Of a stretch of 64,000 nucleotides of DNA, positions 42,378 through 50,045 are shown piece by piece. The position numbers and the translations under genes are program-made. The stretch's first letter is position 1, and every line of letters begins with the position of its first letter. Origin of the DNA: Guptibacillus hwajinpoensis (GTDB taxonomy: Bacteria > Bacillota > Bacilli > Bacillales > Guptibacillaceae); assembly GCF_029277305.1 (NCBI RefSeq), contig NZ_CP119526.1; one strand, 5' to 3'. The notes beneath the pieces were generated by a model that had not been told where the DNA came from, made no database searches, and saw nothing but the letters and a program-made list of their open reading frames with translations.

Positions 42378-43864
42378 CATGATGAGAGATGGTAATACAT
42401 TTGAATGATGTCCTCATCCGAATGTGGAATCTCAGTACCCTTTACAATTTGTGCACCGTTAATGCACCCACTCGTTAGTAGAATAATATCATGCTCACCA
42501 CCAAGATGAAGTGATTTCAACACTCCTTCTCTTCTTGTATTGGTTCGATGAATATGAGGTGCATCAGGGTTCGCAAAGCCTGACATAACCTTATCGACAA
42601 TTATTGAAGGTTCATGAAAACCAGGATGATCTACCGTAACGATAATTTCATCTGCTCTACCTTCAATTGCTTTTGCCATCTTAGGCATTTTCTCAAAATC
42701 ACGAATGCCAATGCCTGCTACCATCACAATAAGACGATTGTGTTCCATCTTTTTTACTTCATCAACTAGCCGAGTTAACGCAACAGGTGTATGAGCATAA
42801 TCAAGAATAATCGTTTCACGTGATGGGCCATCAATGACCTGAAAGCGGCCCTCTGGACTCTCTAGTTTCGTTAATGATTTTATAATGAAAGGCATGGTAT
42901 ATCCAAGTAAAAGGGATGTCCCAATAGCTGAAAGAACATTAGCCACGTTATAATCACCGAATACTGGAACAAATACATCGTGTATTTCACCATGCGAATG
43001 TAATTTAAATGATGTTCCGTTTCCTGCATATTGCAAATTAGTTGCAATTAAATCCGCCTCAGCATTAGCATCCAAACTATATGTTACTTTTCGATGTTTG
43101 TATGTGTTGACGAGTTTACGTCCCATCTCATCATCTACATTAATTACAGCGTTCTTTGCTTGTTGAAAGAGCTTCTCTTTACACATTCTATAATTCTCAA
43201 ATGTATGATGATACTCAAGATGTTCAGGAGATATATTCGTATGTATCGCAACATCAAACTCGATTCCTTCTACACGTTTTTGATCAAGTGCAATCGACGA
43301 AACTTCCATTGCAACTGCTTGATCACCTAAGTCATATAAATCCTTAAAAATACGATGAAGATCAAGAGCTTCCGGAGTAGTAGGTGTGCTTTTTTTATAA
43401 GGAATTCTTTTAGTAGAAGACCAAATGCCCGTTGTTCCAATTGAACCTGACGACATTCCAAGTAACGAGAGTAAAGAACGAACATACGCAGCTACGGTTG
43501 TCTTCCCATTTGTTCCAGTTACACCAACAGTTTTGATTTTTTCGTCAGGTGAGTCATAATATTGTTTCGAGAAATAAGCCATTGACTTTCGTACATCATC
43601 GACTAGAAGAAAAGTACAAAAAGGATACGCATGTGCAAGAGTTTGAACAACGTCTTCATTCTCTGCAAAAATTGCGATTGCACCTTTTTGAATTGCATCT
43701 TCTATATACATATGGCCATCATGGTTCTCCCCTTTAATTGCAAAGAAAACAGAGTCAGGCCCAGCTAGATTTGAATTGAAGGTTAATTGGTTTACTGTTT
43801 GTGTCGCTGGACCCTTTAAAGAACGCACGTTGTTGTATTGAATTTGATTAAAATTGATGATCAT
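42377..43864 (-). CDS. MurE-like Mur ligase with altered substrate motifs
   Basis: 495 residues, colinear with MurE. ATP-binding VGVTGTNGKTTVAAY (about 113-127), TTPEALDLHRIFKDL, AMEVSSIALDQKRVEG, NISPEHLEYHHTFENYRMCK (carbamylated lysine region) and ILDYAHTPVALTRLVDEV are all conserved. The acceptor-recognition motifs are not: the D-N-P-R motif is D412-H-P-G415, and the G-K-G-H-E motif is replaced by S465-G-C-I-N469. Canonical MurE adds diaminopimelate or lysine to UDP-MurNAc-dipeptide; this paralogue probably adds something else, or acts on another substrate. The ATG follows GAGGATATC. It stands alone, away from any dcw cluster. Confidence 0.85.
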   Translation of the reverse strand: MIINFNQIQYNNVRSLKGPATQTVNQLTFNSNLAGPDSVFFAIKGENHDGHMYIEDAIQKGAIAIFAENEDVVQTLAHAYPFCTFLLVDDVRKSMAYFSKQYYDSPDEKIKTVGVTGTNGKTTVAAYVRSLLSLLGMSSGSIGTTGIWSSTKRIPYKKSTPTTPEALDLHRIFKDLYDLGDQAVAMEVSSIALDQKRVEGIEFDVAIHTNISPEHLEYHHTFENYRMCKEKLFQQAKNAVINVDDEMGRKLVNTYKHRKVTYSLDANAEADLIATNLQYAGNGTSFKLHSHGEIHDVFVPVFGDYNVANVLSAIGTSLLLGYTMPFIIKSLTKLESPEGRFQVIDGPSRETIILDYAHTPVALTRLVDEVKKMEHNRLIVMVAGIGIRDFEKMPKMAKAIEGRADEIIVTVDHPGFHEPSIIVDKVMSGFANPDAPHIHRTNTRREGVLKSLHLGGEHDIILLTSGCINGAQIVKGTEIPHSDEDIIQMYYHLSS

Positions 43865-44020
43865 GATGATATCCTCACTTTATTCGTATTGTTTACTTTT
43901 ATTGGGAAATTTTTAAAACGAAAGTAAACAATTTTTCATTACTACCATTCGTCTTATCTATCACTTTACTTAAAACATCTATTTATAGAGTGTGCAATTT
44001 GTATAAGGATTATTTGAAAA

Positions 44021-44131
44021 GTCTCTTCCTTAGAAAAGGTTGCTATAGCAGGTTAATTCCCGCTCCAGGATGCTTAGTGTGGTTTTTATTCAATAATTGT
44101 TTCAAAAGCAAGAACCTTTTAGAAAAGAGCC
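44021..44131 (+). repeat. Family 1 element, copy D (111 bp) with perfect 8-bp target duplication
   Basis: Starts GTCTCTTCCTTAGAAAAGGT and ends AGAACCTTTTAGAAAAGAGC followed by C; the ends are inverted repeats. Only CCCGCTCCAGGATGC of the core remains, so this is the shortest copy. TTTGAAAA lies directly on both sides (44013-44020 and 44132-44139). It occupies the 317-bp gap between the MurE-like and acetamidase genes; nothing else is seen there. Confidence 0.9.
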
Positions 44132-44181
44132 TTTGAAAAAGATCAACAGACAGCAAAGAATGCTAGCTGTCTGTTGAATCA

Positions 44182-45486
44182 TTACTCGCCACTCGCTTCA
44201 TAATGATTAGTAATTAAATCAGTTAAATTTAATTCATCTAGAAGATGTGTTGGAACAAGAAATGTCACAGTTATTACACCTGGGTTTCGACCGATCTCAA
44301 TTGAGCCAGTTATAGTTGCCCGGTTCTTCACTTCTGGAACGGTTAGTCCTAGTGTATCTGCTGCTCTCTCTAAACCATTATCTGTCGCTTCATTAAGATC
44401 AGCACCTGTTCCAATAAAAGATACAGGAAGAGACTGTTCAAGTTTCGCGACACCATAAAGACCAGCTAAGCGCTCAGCTGCCTGCTTTTCTTTCGCAGTA
44501 AAAGGCTTTGCAAGATACGGAAGATCATCTGCTACAGGAAGAAGCATTGGACCATCTATCGTAAGTCCCTTAATAATTTTCGCTTGAAGATTTACTATAC
44601 CAGATACATCAGCAGTATGCCCGGCAATTTCCCCATCTCCTTGCATCGCATGCATATCTCCAATATAGATTCCTCCACCCGGAACTTTAACTGGACAAAT
44701 TAATACAGCACCTTCTCGAACACGATTAATATCCATATGACCATCTGTCCGTTCTTCTAATTGATCCTTTGTCATCCCATAATCATGTGCCGCATCGATA
44801 AGAAATTGTCCAAAATCACCTGCATTATGCGAATCAGGGAATGGTCGTGACGGCGTTGTACCAAGTTGTCCAAGAAATGGTCGAACCCTTGCCATTGTTC
44901 CAACAAGATCACTTGGCGCAAACGTAACTATTGGATTTTGTACCGAGTTCTCCGGCGTAGCCATAAATTCTCTACCTTCACCTGCGATATATTTAGCAGC
45001 AGCCTCATCAACTGTTACCCCAATTGTTCGATTAGAATCAAAGGCCATTGTATAACCATTTGTAAACTCAAATGGCGTTACATCCTCTCCGCAACTTGCA
45101 CAGCGAATAGCTTCAGACCCCGTGCCTTCGATCTTTGTTTCTGGATATAACTCCCCGCACCCTGGACACTTAACAGCGATATAAGGATCGCCAACAAACC
45201 TTCCATCTAAAGAACGATCATTACCAGAGGAAGTTGCCATCGATGTGACTTGAATAGACTTAATGCGAATGGCGATTGCATCCCCCACTTCAGCACCTTC
45301 CACAAATACTGGCTTTGTTACTTCATGTCCGCCTCGCAAAGATGGTGTAATCATTGGACCCCAGCAGCCAGGAGACGTATTTGCAACAATATGCCCACCA
45401 TCTTTTAGTGGCCCAACCATTTCTTCAGAAGGATCTAAAACACCGTTAGTGAACTCGTTCACATAAACTGTTTGCTTCGCTTCCAT
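44182..45486 (-). CDS. Acetamidase/formamidase-family amidohydrolase with zinc-ribbon insert
   Basis: 434 residues from the ATG at 45486, preceded by GGGGAGAGGTA; an upstream frame is longer but less supported. Family motifs: NTSPGCWGPMITPSLRGGHE, GGGIYIGDMHAMQGDGEIAG (with the active-site H and E) and AHDYGMTKDQLEERTDGHMD. Between about residues 105 and 135 a four-cysteine ribbon, VKCPGCGELYPETKI ... IRCASCGEDV, is inserted; standard FmdA enzymes lack it. The enzyme should release ammonia from short-chain amides. Confidence 0.87.
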   Translation of the reverse strand: MEAKQTVYVNEFTNGVLDPSEEMVGPLKDGGHIVANTSPGCWGPMITPSLRGGHEVTKPVFVEGAEVGDAIAIRIKSIQVTSMATSSGNDRSLDGRFVGDPYIAVKCPGCGELYPETKIEGTGSEAIRCASCGEDVTPFEFTNGYTMAFDSNRTIGVTVDEAAAKYIAGEGREFMATPENSVQNPIVTFAPSDLVGTMARVRPFLGQLGTTPSRPFPDSHNAGDFGQFLIDAAHDYGMTKDQLEERTDGHMDINRVREGAVLICPVKVPGGGIYIGDMHAMQGDGEIAGHTADVSGIVNLQAKIIKGLTIDGPMLLPVADDLPYLAKPFTAKEKQAAERLAGLYGVAKLEQSLPVSFIGTGADLNEATDNGLERAADTLGLTVPEVKNRATITGSIEIGRNPGVITVTFLVPTHLLDELNLTDLITNHYEASGE

Positions 45487-45575
45487 TACCTCTCCCCTTT
45501 TCACAATTTTTCCTTCTTTCATTATAAGAGTTATGTCGAACGATGTAAAAAATAAAGCGGTTTTATTTATTGGCG

Positions 45576-45622
45576 AAGTTTAGCTCATTCGAGTGAAACA
45601 TCACCACTGTTCATTAAAATAG
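45576..45622 (+). repeat. Degenerate remnant of a family 2 element
   Basis: TAGCTCATTCGAGTGA and CACTGTTCATTAA with AATAG match, in order and spacing, the right half of the family 2 element (GGCTCATTCGAATGAG ... CACTGTTCATTAACATAG). The left arm is missing, so neither end nor target duplication can be set. Confidence 0.55.
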
Positions 45623-45719
45623 TCAATTCATAAAAACGACTTCAATTCATTTTTGTGTTTGACGAATGAATCAGCCTTGCCTATACTAAATGAACGCAAA
45701 CATAAAGACAGGTGATGAA

Positions 45720-46790
45720 ATGGAATTCAAAATGCAATACCTCTCCTTTTATTTAATCCAAGTAGAAGGTAGCGGCGAGAGTGAGGAAACACGGTACAAA
45801 CATTATCAAACCCTTGATGAGAACAGTTATGAAGATAGTTCACTGAAAACGTTCCTAAACGGGGAACTAACCAAAATCATGAAACGAAAAGTCGATCGTC
45901 ATGCTAAATCAGATGGCGCTCCTACCAAAATCGGTCGATTCGTTGTTGAACCAGGTCACGAGTTAACATCTAATCCAAATTACAATCTATTTGATCGAAC
46001 TCGCTATGCAGAATCAGCCGACGATTTTGAAGCATCTGCTGACCAAATTGTACAAATGTATCTTGACACAAGCGCAATCCGAGGCGGAGTCCTCATTGTG
46101 GCTGCAGCCAAATTAACCAAACTGTTTGATGATCCATTTCTATTTATAATGAAATGTGATTTCGAACAAAAAGTAGCAACAATTACCGATGAAGAAACGT
46201 TAATTCAGAATGTAGAAATGGCGATTACAACAAAAAGCATGAAATCCGTCCAATACCCTTACATGCCAGAAGAAGGCATGATCGACAGTGCTGAGGTGAA
46301 AGTTCACCAATCCTCTCACGCTCGCTACTTCGAAGACTTCTTAAAATGGGTCGAATATGAAAAGTCGATACCTGAAATTGTGAAGACGCAAACGATGGGC
46401 ATGGTCCAGGAGCATATTCAGGAAACGTACCAGGAAGAAAGTGAAGAAAAAGAAGAGTTCGAACAGGCGATAGAAGAATGGTCTCAGAGCCCTAAGCGTG
46501 AGCTACAGGAGCGGTTTACGACGGAACAAGTCGTCGAAGCTACTTCGCAAATTGTCGAGCACTCCCCTGACGTTGAGTGGAAGCTGAAGCTTGACCATGT
46601 GTCCGTGAAAGCGATGCTGTCTGACTTCGGCGAATCGATTCATCTTGCGAAGGTGAATGGAAAGTACGTGCTTGCGATCGAAGCCGATTCCATTACATTT
46701 GAAAAAGGCTTTTCTCCTGTCGAGTTTCATAAGCCTGATACGCTTCAGGAAGTCGTTGAGCGGATTTATAAGAAGAATGAGAATGAGTAA
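45720..46790 (+). CDS. Uncharacterised DUF3900-type protein
   Basis: 356 residues from the ATG at 45720, five bases after AGGTGA; an ATG ten codons earlier lacks a site. No signal peptide or membrane helix. Distinct stretches include YLDTSAIRGGVLIVAAAKLT, DDPFLFIMKCDFEQKVATIT and VQYPYMPEEGMIDSAEVKVH, then a glutamate-rich segment EESEEKEEFEQAIEEWSQ (about 260-280). The layout resembles Bacillaceae DUF3900 proteins and, loosely, the nucleoid-associated YejK/NdpA group (first half), but this is recall only. Function unknown. It converges on the HNH gene with a shared terminator. Confidence 0.7.
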   Translation: MEFKMQYLSFYLIQVEGSGESEETRYKHYQTLDENSYEDSSLKTFLNGELTKIMKRKVDRHAKSDGAPTKIGRFVVEPGHELTSNPNYNLFDRTRYAESADDFEASADQIVQMYLDTSAIRGGVLIVAAAKLTKLFDDPFLFIMKCDFEQKVATITDEETLIQNVEMAITTKSMKSVQYPYMPEEGMIDSAEVKVHQSSHARYFEDFLKWVEYEKSIPEIVKTQTMGMVQEHIQETYQEESEEKEEFEQAIEEWSQSPKRELQERFTTEQVVEATSQIVEHSPDVEWKLKLDHVSVKAMLSDFGESIHLAKVNGKYVLAIEADSITFEKGFSPVEFHKPDTLQEVVERIYKKNENE

Positions 46791-46815
46791 AGGGCAAAAC
46801 GATACCTATTCCAAT

Positions 46816-46844
46816 AGAAAAAGCACCCAATGGGTGCTTTTTCT
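46816..46844. terminator. Bidirectional terminator
   Basis: A 14-bp perfect inverted repeat AGAAAAAGCACCCA / TGGGTGCTTTTTCT separates the converging DUF3900-type and HNH genes. Confidence 0.9.
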
Positions 46845-47796
46845 ATTCGGAATCATATGAGTGTAACTCATTTACTATATCGCTAGCAAAAACATTCCGT
46901 TTATGCCACTTGAAATACACTTTATTTTCTGGATGAATTCTTATTTTTGCACGAGGCATTAATCTATACATTTCATGATCCTCTTCAGAGATGACTGAAG
47001 AAATATGCAAACGTCCTTGTCCATCAAATGCTATTAATCCTTCATTGTAAAGCGCATCATGATTACTACAAAGAAGCAATCCGTTATATGGATCCAATCG
47101 TTCTTGGTTTGTACTATCTTTCCAAGGCTTTGATCGACTTGCTTTTAATAATACAGGTAAATTAATTGCACATATCGCACACTTGTCTTCCCAAAGTGGC
47201 ATTAGATCTTTCCTGAATTTTTGCTCGCCCCACCGAATTTTCGTTTTCGCTTCAGATTCTATTTCGGTAATGAAAGGTACTAATGTGTTCCGTTCAATTT
47301 TTCTGACTTCATCTATGGTTAATTCCAACTGTTCTTCATCTACTCGGTAAAAATTCGATTCACTAATGAGCTCAAGTAATTTAATAGCTAATTCCTCATT
47401 ACAAGGATACAAATAGCCTGGATTCCCATTGGCATCATTTTGAAACGGTGCATACTTTAGAGGTAATAAAGGATAAATTTCTTGGAATTGCTCTTTCACA
47501 TTAACCGGTATGTCCAATTCATAGTACTCTAACTGCACTAGATACCCGTTAGTAGTTTTGTGATGATTTAGTAGTGTAGAAGGCTTATGCGCCTCTTTGC
47601 AGTCTTTCTTTGCAATACTAACGGCAACTATATTTCCTCTAACATAATGAAATAATTGATCACCCGCATGTACTTCTTTTAATCGTTTCCACGAGTGAGG
47701 TTCATTACCACTTTTATCTTCTTTTGGCGACCAAATAACACATGCATCTTTTTCTTCTTGATATGTATCACCTTGCATAACAATAAAACAATTCAT
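46843..47796 (-). CDS. HNH endonuclease with EVE/PUA-like N-terminal domain
   Basis: 317 residues. Residues about 1-150 (FIVMQGDTYQEEKDACVIWS, GDQLFHYVRGNIVAVSIAKK, PFQNDANGNPGYLYPCNEEL) have the EVE/PUA-like modified-base-binding layout. The C-terminal domain is an HNH_2-type nuclease: WEDKCAICAINLPVLLKASR, KPWKDSTNQERLDPYNGLLL, CSNHDALYNEGLIAFDGQGR. The first catalytic histidine, usually in A-S-H-x-K-P-W, reads A-S-R-S-K-P-W. The architecture suggests a modification-dependent (type IV) restriction enzyme. No methyltransferase is adjacent. The ATG is preceded only by GGGGGAACAGAA. Confidence 0.8.
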   Translation of the reverse strand: MNCFIVMQGDTYQEEKDACVIWSPKEDKSGNEPHSWKRLKEVHAGDQLFHYVRGNIVAVSIAKKDCKEAHKPSTLLNHHKTTNGYLVQLEYYELDIPVNVKEQFQEIYPLLPLKYAPFQNDANGNPGYLYPCNEELAIKLLELISESNFYRVDEEQLELTIDEVRKIERNTLVPFITEIESEAKTKIRWGEQKFRKDLMPLWEDKCAICAINLPVLLKASRSKPWKDSTNQERLDPYNGLLLCSNHDALYNEGLIAFDGQGRLHISSVISEEDHEMYRLMPRAKIRIHPENKVYFKWHKRNVFASDIVNELHSYDSE

Positions 47797-47884
47797 TTCT
47801 GTTCCCCCAACATTACGTGCTGATCTCTATTGTACGTGAAATATGCGTATTTTACTCTCTTTACACTTTGAATCATTTCATAAT

Positions 47885-47910
47885 AAAAAGCCAGCTTTAG
47901 CTGGCTTTTT
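47885..47910 (-). terminator. Terminator of folD
   Basis: Stem AAAAAGCCAGC / GCTGGCTTTTT with a short loop, ending in T-runs on the minus strand, about 25 bp after folD. Confidence 0.85.
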
Positions 47911-47934
47911 ACTCGTTTTCTAACTATATTTTAT

Positions 47935-48780
47935 TTAGTTAAGAGTTTTCTCTGCTGCATCCACTGTATGATTTAGTAGCATAGCTATCGTTACAGGACC
48001 TACGCCACCAGGAACAGGAGTAATGTAAGAAGCTCTTTCGGCTGCCTGTTCATATTCAACATCACCGACATTGCCTTTGTTGTATCCTGCATCAAGAACT
48101 ACAGCACCTTCCTTGATCCATTCCCCTTTAATAAACTCCGGTCTCCCAACAGCAGCAACCACAATATCCGCCTGACGAACGTGTGATGCAAGATTTCTTG
48201 TTCTAGAATGACAAGTTGTCACAGTCGCATTCTGATTTAAAAGTAAAGCCGATACTGGTTTACCAAGAATAGGACTTCGGCCGATCACCACCGCATGCTT
48301 CCCTTCAGCTTGAATATCATAATCTTCCATGATTCTCATAATCGCTGCAGGTGTACATGAAGGGTACGTTCCAAATCCAAGTGCTGTTTGACCGTACCCT
48401 GCACTGGTAACTCCGTCAACGTCCTTTTCAATGGAGATCGTTTCAAAAGCTAATCGTTCATCAATTTGAGAAGGAACAGGATGCTGAAGTAAAATACCAT
48501 GAACAGAGTCATCTTCATTCAAATTCGTTATCGTTTTTACCAATTCTTCTGTTGTCGTATCTTCAGCAAGATGAATTTTCTTTGATGAAATACCAACTCG
48601 TTCGCAGGCATTTCCTTTCATTCTAACGTAAGTTTCTGATGAAGGATCATTTCCTACAAGGATAGTGACTAAACTTGGCGTAATGCCACGCTCTTTTAGC
48701 ACGCTAACTCTTGATTTTAATTTTTCCTTTATGCCATTCGCTACCGCTCTACCGTCTAACAATTTTTCATCATTAATCAT
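47935..48780 (-). CDS. folD: Methylenetetrahydrofolate dehydrogenase/cyclohydrolase FolD
   Basis: 281 residues, the usual length. Signatures: SSETYVRMKGNACERVGISS with the catalytic lysine (about 56), GILLQHPVPSQIDERL, EKDVDGVTSAGYGQ, and the NADP-binding GRSPILGKPVSALLLNQNAT; the C-terminus has the family motif TPVPGGVGPVTIAMLLNHTV. It converts 5,10-methylene-THF to 10-formyl-THF in one-carbon metabolism. The ATG follows AGGAGGAATTAAT. A ZTP riboswitch lies in its leader, so expression is expected to rise when 10-formyl-THF is scarce. It is monocistronic, unlike B. subtilis where folD is in a cell-division/RNA operon. Confidence 0.96.
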   Translation of the reverse strand: MINDEKLLDGRAVANGIKEKLKSRVSVLKERGITPSLVTILVGNDPSSETYVRMKGNACERVGISSKKIHLAEDTTTEELVKTITNLNEDDSVHGILLQHPVPSQIDERLAFETISIEKDVDGVTSAGYGQTALGFGTYPSCTPAAIMRIMEDYDIQAEGKHAVVIGRSPILGKPVSALLLNQNATVTTCHSRTRNLASHVRQADIVVAAVGRPEFIKGEWIKEGAVVLDAGYNKGNVGDVEYEQAAERASYITPVPGGVGPVTIAMLLNHTVDAAEKTLN

Positions 48781-48825
48781 ATTAATTCCTCCTGAACATT
48801 GGTAAAGAATGAGAGCACTCTATTC

Positions 48826-48900
48826 TTCGCCCAGACGACCGGCTATGTACAAAGCAGCTCCCCTGTGGTTAGTTCCACAATTTGTCGTCAGTTACTGCAA
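48826..48900 (-). promoter_or_regulatory. ZTP (pfl) riboswitch upstream of folD
   Basis: The minus strand reads AACTGACGAC, GTGGAACTAACCACAGGGGA, GCTGC, then GCCGGTCGTCTGGGCG: the conserved order of the pfl motif, with a GTGG...CCAC hairpin, the AGGGGAG strand, and the pseudoknotted CCG...CTGGGC 3' domain. ZTP/ZMP binding turns on one-carbon genes such as folD. A weak hairpin (AAGAAT ... ATTCTT) follows within 20 nt and could be the expression platform. Confidence 0.88.
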
Positions 48901-48918
48901 TGTATGGTTTCTACGGAT

Positions 48919-48946
48919 ATAGTAGCACAAATCAACTAATAATCAA
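48919..48946 (-). promoter_or_regulatory. Probable promoter of folD leader
   Basis: TTGATT (48941-48946), a 16-bp spacer and TACTAT (48919-48924) on the minus strand lie about 20 bp before the riboswitch. The spacer is one base short of ideal. Confidence 0.5.
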
Positions 48947-49020
48947 ATATTTTCAATCAAAACACTACCAGAAGTTAATGAATTTATATTAACGCCCTTT
49001 TATTGTTCGTCTTTTTGCAA

Positions 49021-49242
49021 ACCTCTTTTCGTAGACATTGTTGCTTTTAGATAAGTGGTGAATTTCCGCTCCAGGATGCTCGCTTTCCGCGTGGCGGGCG
49101 ATGAGCCTCCTCGTCGCTAACGCTCCTGTGGGGTCTCACCTGTCCCGCTAGTCCCGCAGGAGTCGAGCATCCTTCCGCTCCAATCACTGAGTGTGGTTCT
49201 TCAATATTTGTTTCAAAAGCAACAATCTTTTAGAAAAGAGCC
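49021..49242 (+). repeat. Family 1 element, copy E (222 bp, fullest core)
   Basis: Starts ACCTCTTTTCGTAGACATTG and ends AACAATCTTTTAGAAAAGAG followed by CC. It holds the full GC-rich core: AGGATGCTCGCTTTCCGCG, GGCGGGCGATGAGCCTCC, CTCCTGTGGGGTCTCACCTG, CGCAGGAGTCGAGCATCCTT. Flanking octamers TTTTGCAA (49013-49020) and TTTTAAAA (49243-49250) match at 6 of 8 positions. Confidence 0.85.
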
Positions 49243-49296
49243 TTTTAAAAAGAGCTTTTCATAATAACGTATGCAAGTATGAATTCTCGTAAATCA

Positions 49297-49328
49297 AAAT
49301 CCCCCTGAGTATTGTTTACTCAGGGGGA
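49297..49328 (-). terminator. Terminator of the tRNA operon
   Basis: Minus-strand stem TCCCCCTGAGT / ACTCAGGGGGA with a 7-nt loop, followed by TTTTG, just after the last tRNA. Confidence 0.88.
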
Positions 49329-49339
49329 ACTAATTAGTA

Positions 49340-49413
49340 TGCGCCTTAGAGGATTCGAACCTCTGACCCACAGCTTAGAAGGCTGTTGCTCTATCCTGCT
49401 GAGCTAAAGGCGC
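49340..49413 (-). tRNA. tRNA-Arg (anticodon TCT)
   Basis: The acceptor stem GCGCCTT pairs with AAGGCGC, the T-arm is CAGAGGTTCGAATCCTCTG-like, and the anticodon loop CTTCTAA lies on the CAGC/GCTG stem. Discriminator A. It is the last gene of the seven-tRNA minus-strand operon. Confidence 0.96.
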
Positions 49414-49496
49414 ATGATATGATTGGCAACTAATTGCTAGTATACCACGTATTGTTTTCTACAGGAAGTCACTTTTGAAATCCGTAAAAAATATGG

Positions 49497-49567
49497 AGCG
49501 GGTGATGGGGATCGAACCCACGACATCAGCTTGGAAGGCTGAGGTTTTACCACTAAACTACACCCGC
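49497..49567 (-). tRNA. tRNA-Gly (anticodon TCC)
   Basis: GCGGGTG pairs with CACCCGC; the anticodon loop CTTCCAA gives TCC; the D-arm AGTTTAGTGGTAAAAC and T-arm GTGGGTTCGATCCCCAT are canonical. 71 nt. Confidence 0.96.
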
Positions 49568-49574
49568 AAAATGG

Positions 49575-49646
49575 CTGGGCTAGCTGGATTCGAACCGGCG
49601 CATGACGGAATCAAAATCCGTTGCCTTACCGCTTGGCTATAGCCCA
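49575..49646 (-). tRNA. tRNA-Gln (anticodon TTG)
   Basis: TGGGCTA pairs with TAGCCCA; the anticodon loop TTTTGAT on stem ACGGA/TCCGT gives TTG; T-arm GCCGGTTCGAATCCAGC. 72 nt. Confidence 0.95.
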
Positions 49647-49653
49647 ATAATGG

Positions 49654-49735
49654 TGGAGGGGGACGGATTCGAACCGCCGAACCCTGAGGGAGCGGATTTA
49701 CAGTCCGCCGCGTTTAGCCACTTCGCTACCCCTCC
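49654..49735 (-). tRNA. tRNA-Tyr (anticodon GTA)
   Basis: GGAGGGG pairs with CCCCTCC; the anticodon loop CTGTAAA gives GTA; the long variable arm (CTCCCTCAGGGTTCGG region) marks it as a class II tRNA. 82 nt. Confidence 0.95.
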
Positions 49736-49755
49736 ATGATATAATTGTAAATTGG

Positions 49756-49829
49756 TAGCGGCGGAGGGGATCGAACCCCCGACCTCACGGGTATGAACCG
49801 TACGCTCTAGCCAGCTGAGCTACACCGCC
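49756..49829 (-). tRNA. tRNA-Met, elongator (anticodon CAT)
   Basis: The sequence GGCGGTGTAGCTCAGCTGG through GTACGGTTCATACCCGTGAG matches the Bacillus elongator tRNA-Met; the acceptor has a G1-U72 wobble typical of it and lacks the initiator C1-A72 mismatch. 74 nt. Confidence 0.93.
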
Positions 49830-49846
49830 ACTTACATTATGTATGG

Positions 49847-49920
<74 letters not shown>

Positions 49921-49931
49921 AAATTATTTGG

Positions 49932-50013
49932 TGCGGGTGAAGGGACTTGAACCCCCACGTCGTAAGACACTAGATCCTAAGTCTAGCGCGTCTGCCAATT
50001 CCGCCACACCCGC
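49932..50013 (-). tRNA. tRNA-Leu (anticodon TAG)
   Basis: GCGGGTG pairs with CACCCGC; the anticodon loop CTTAGGA on stem CTAGA/TCTAG gives TAG; a long variable arm (TGTCTTACGACGT) marks class II. First gene of the operon, about 26 bp after the likely transcription start. Confidence 0.95.
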
Positions 50014-50045
50014 ATGTGCTTTGTTGTGTATCAGCGACGTTTTAT

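Noticed and set aside
48826..48900. THF riboswitch as alternative for the folD leader
   Set aside because: The conserved strands and the CCG...CTGGGC 3' domain fit the ZTP (pfl) motif and not the THF consensus.
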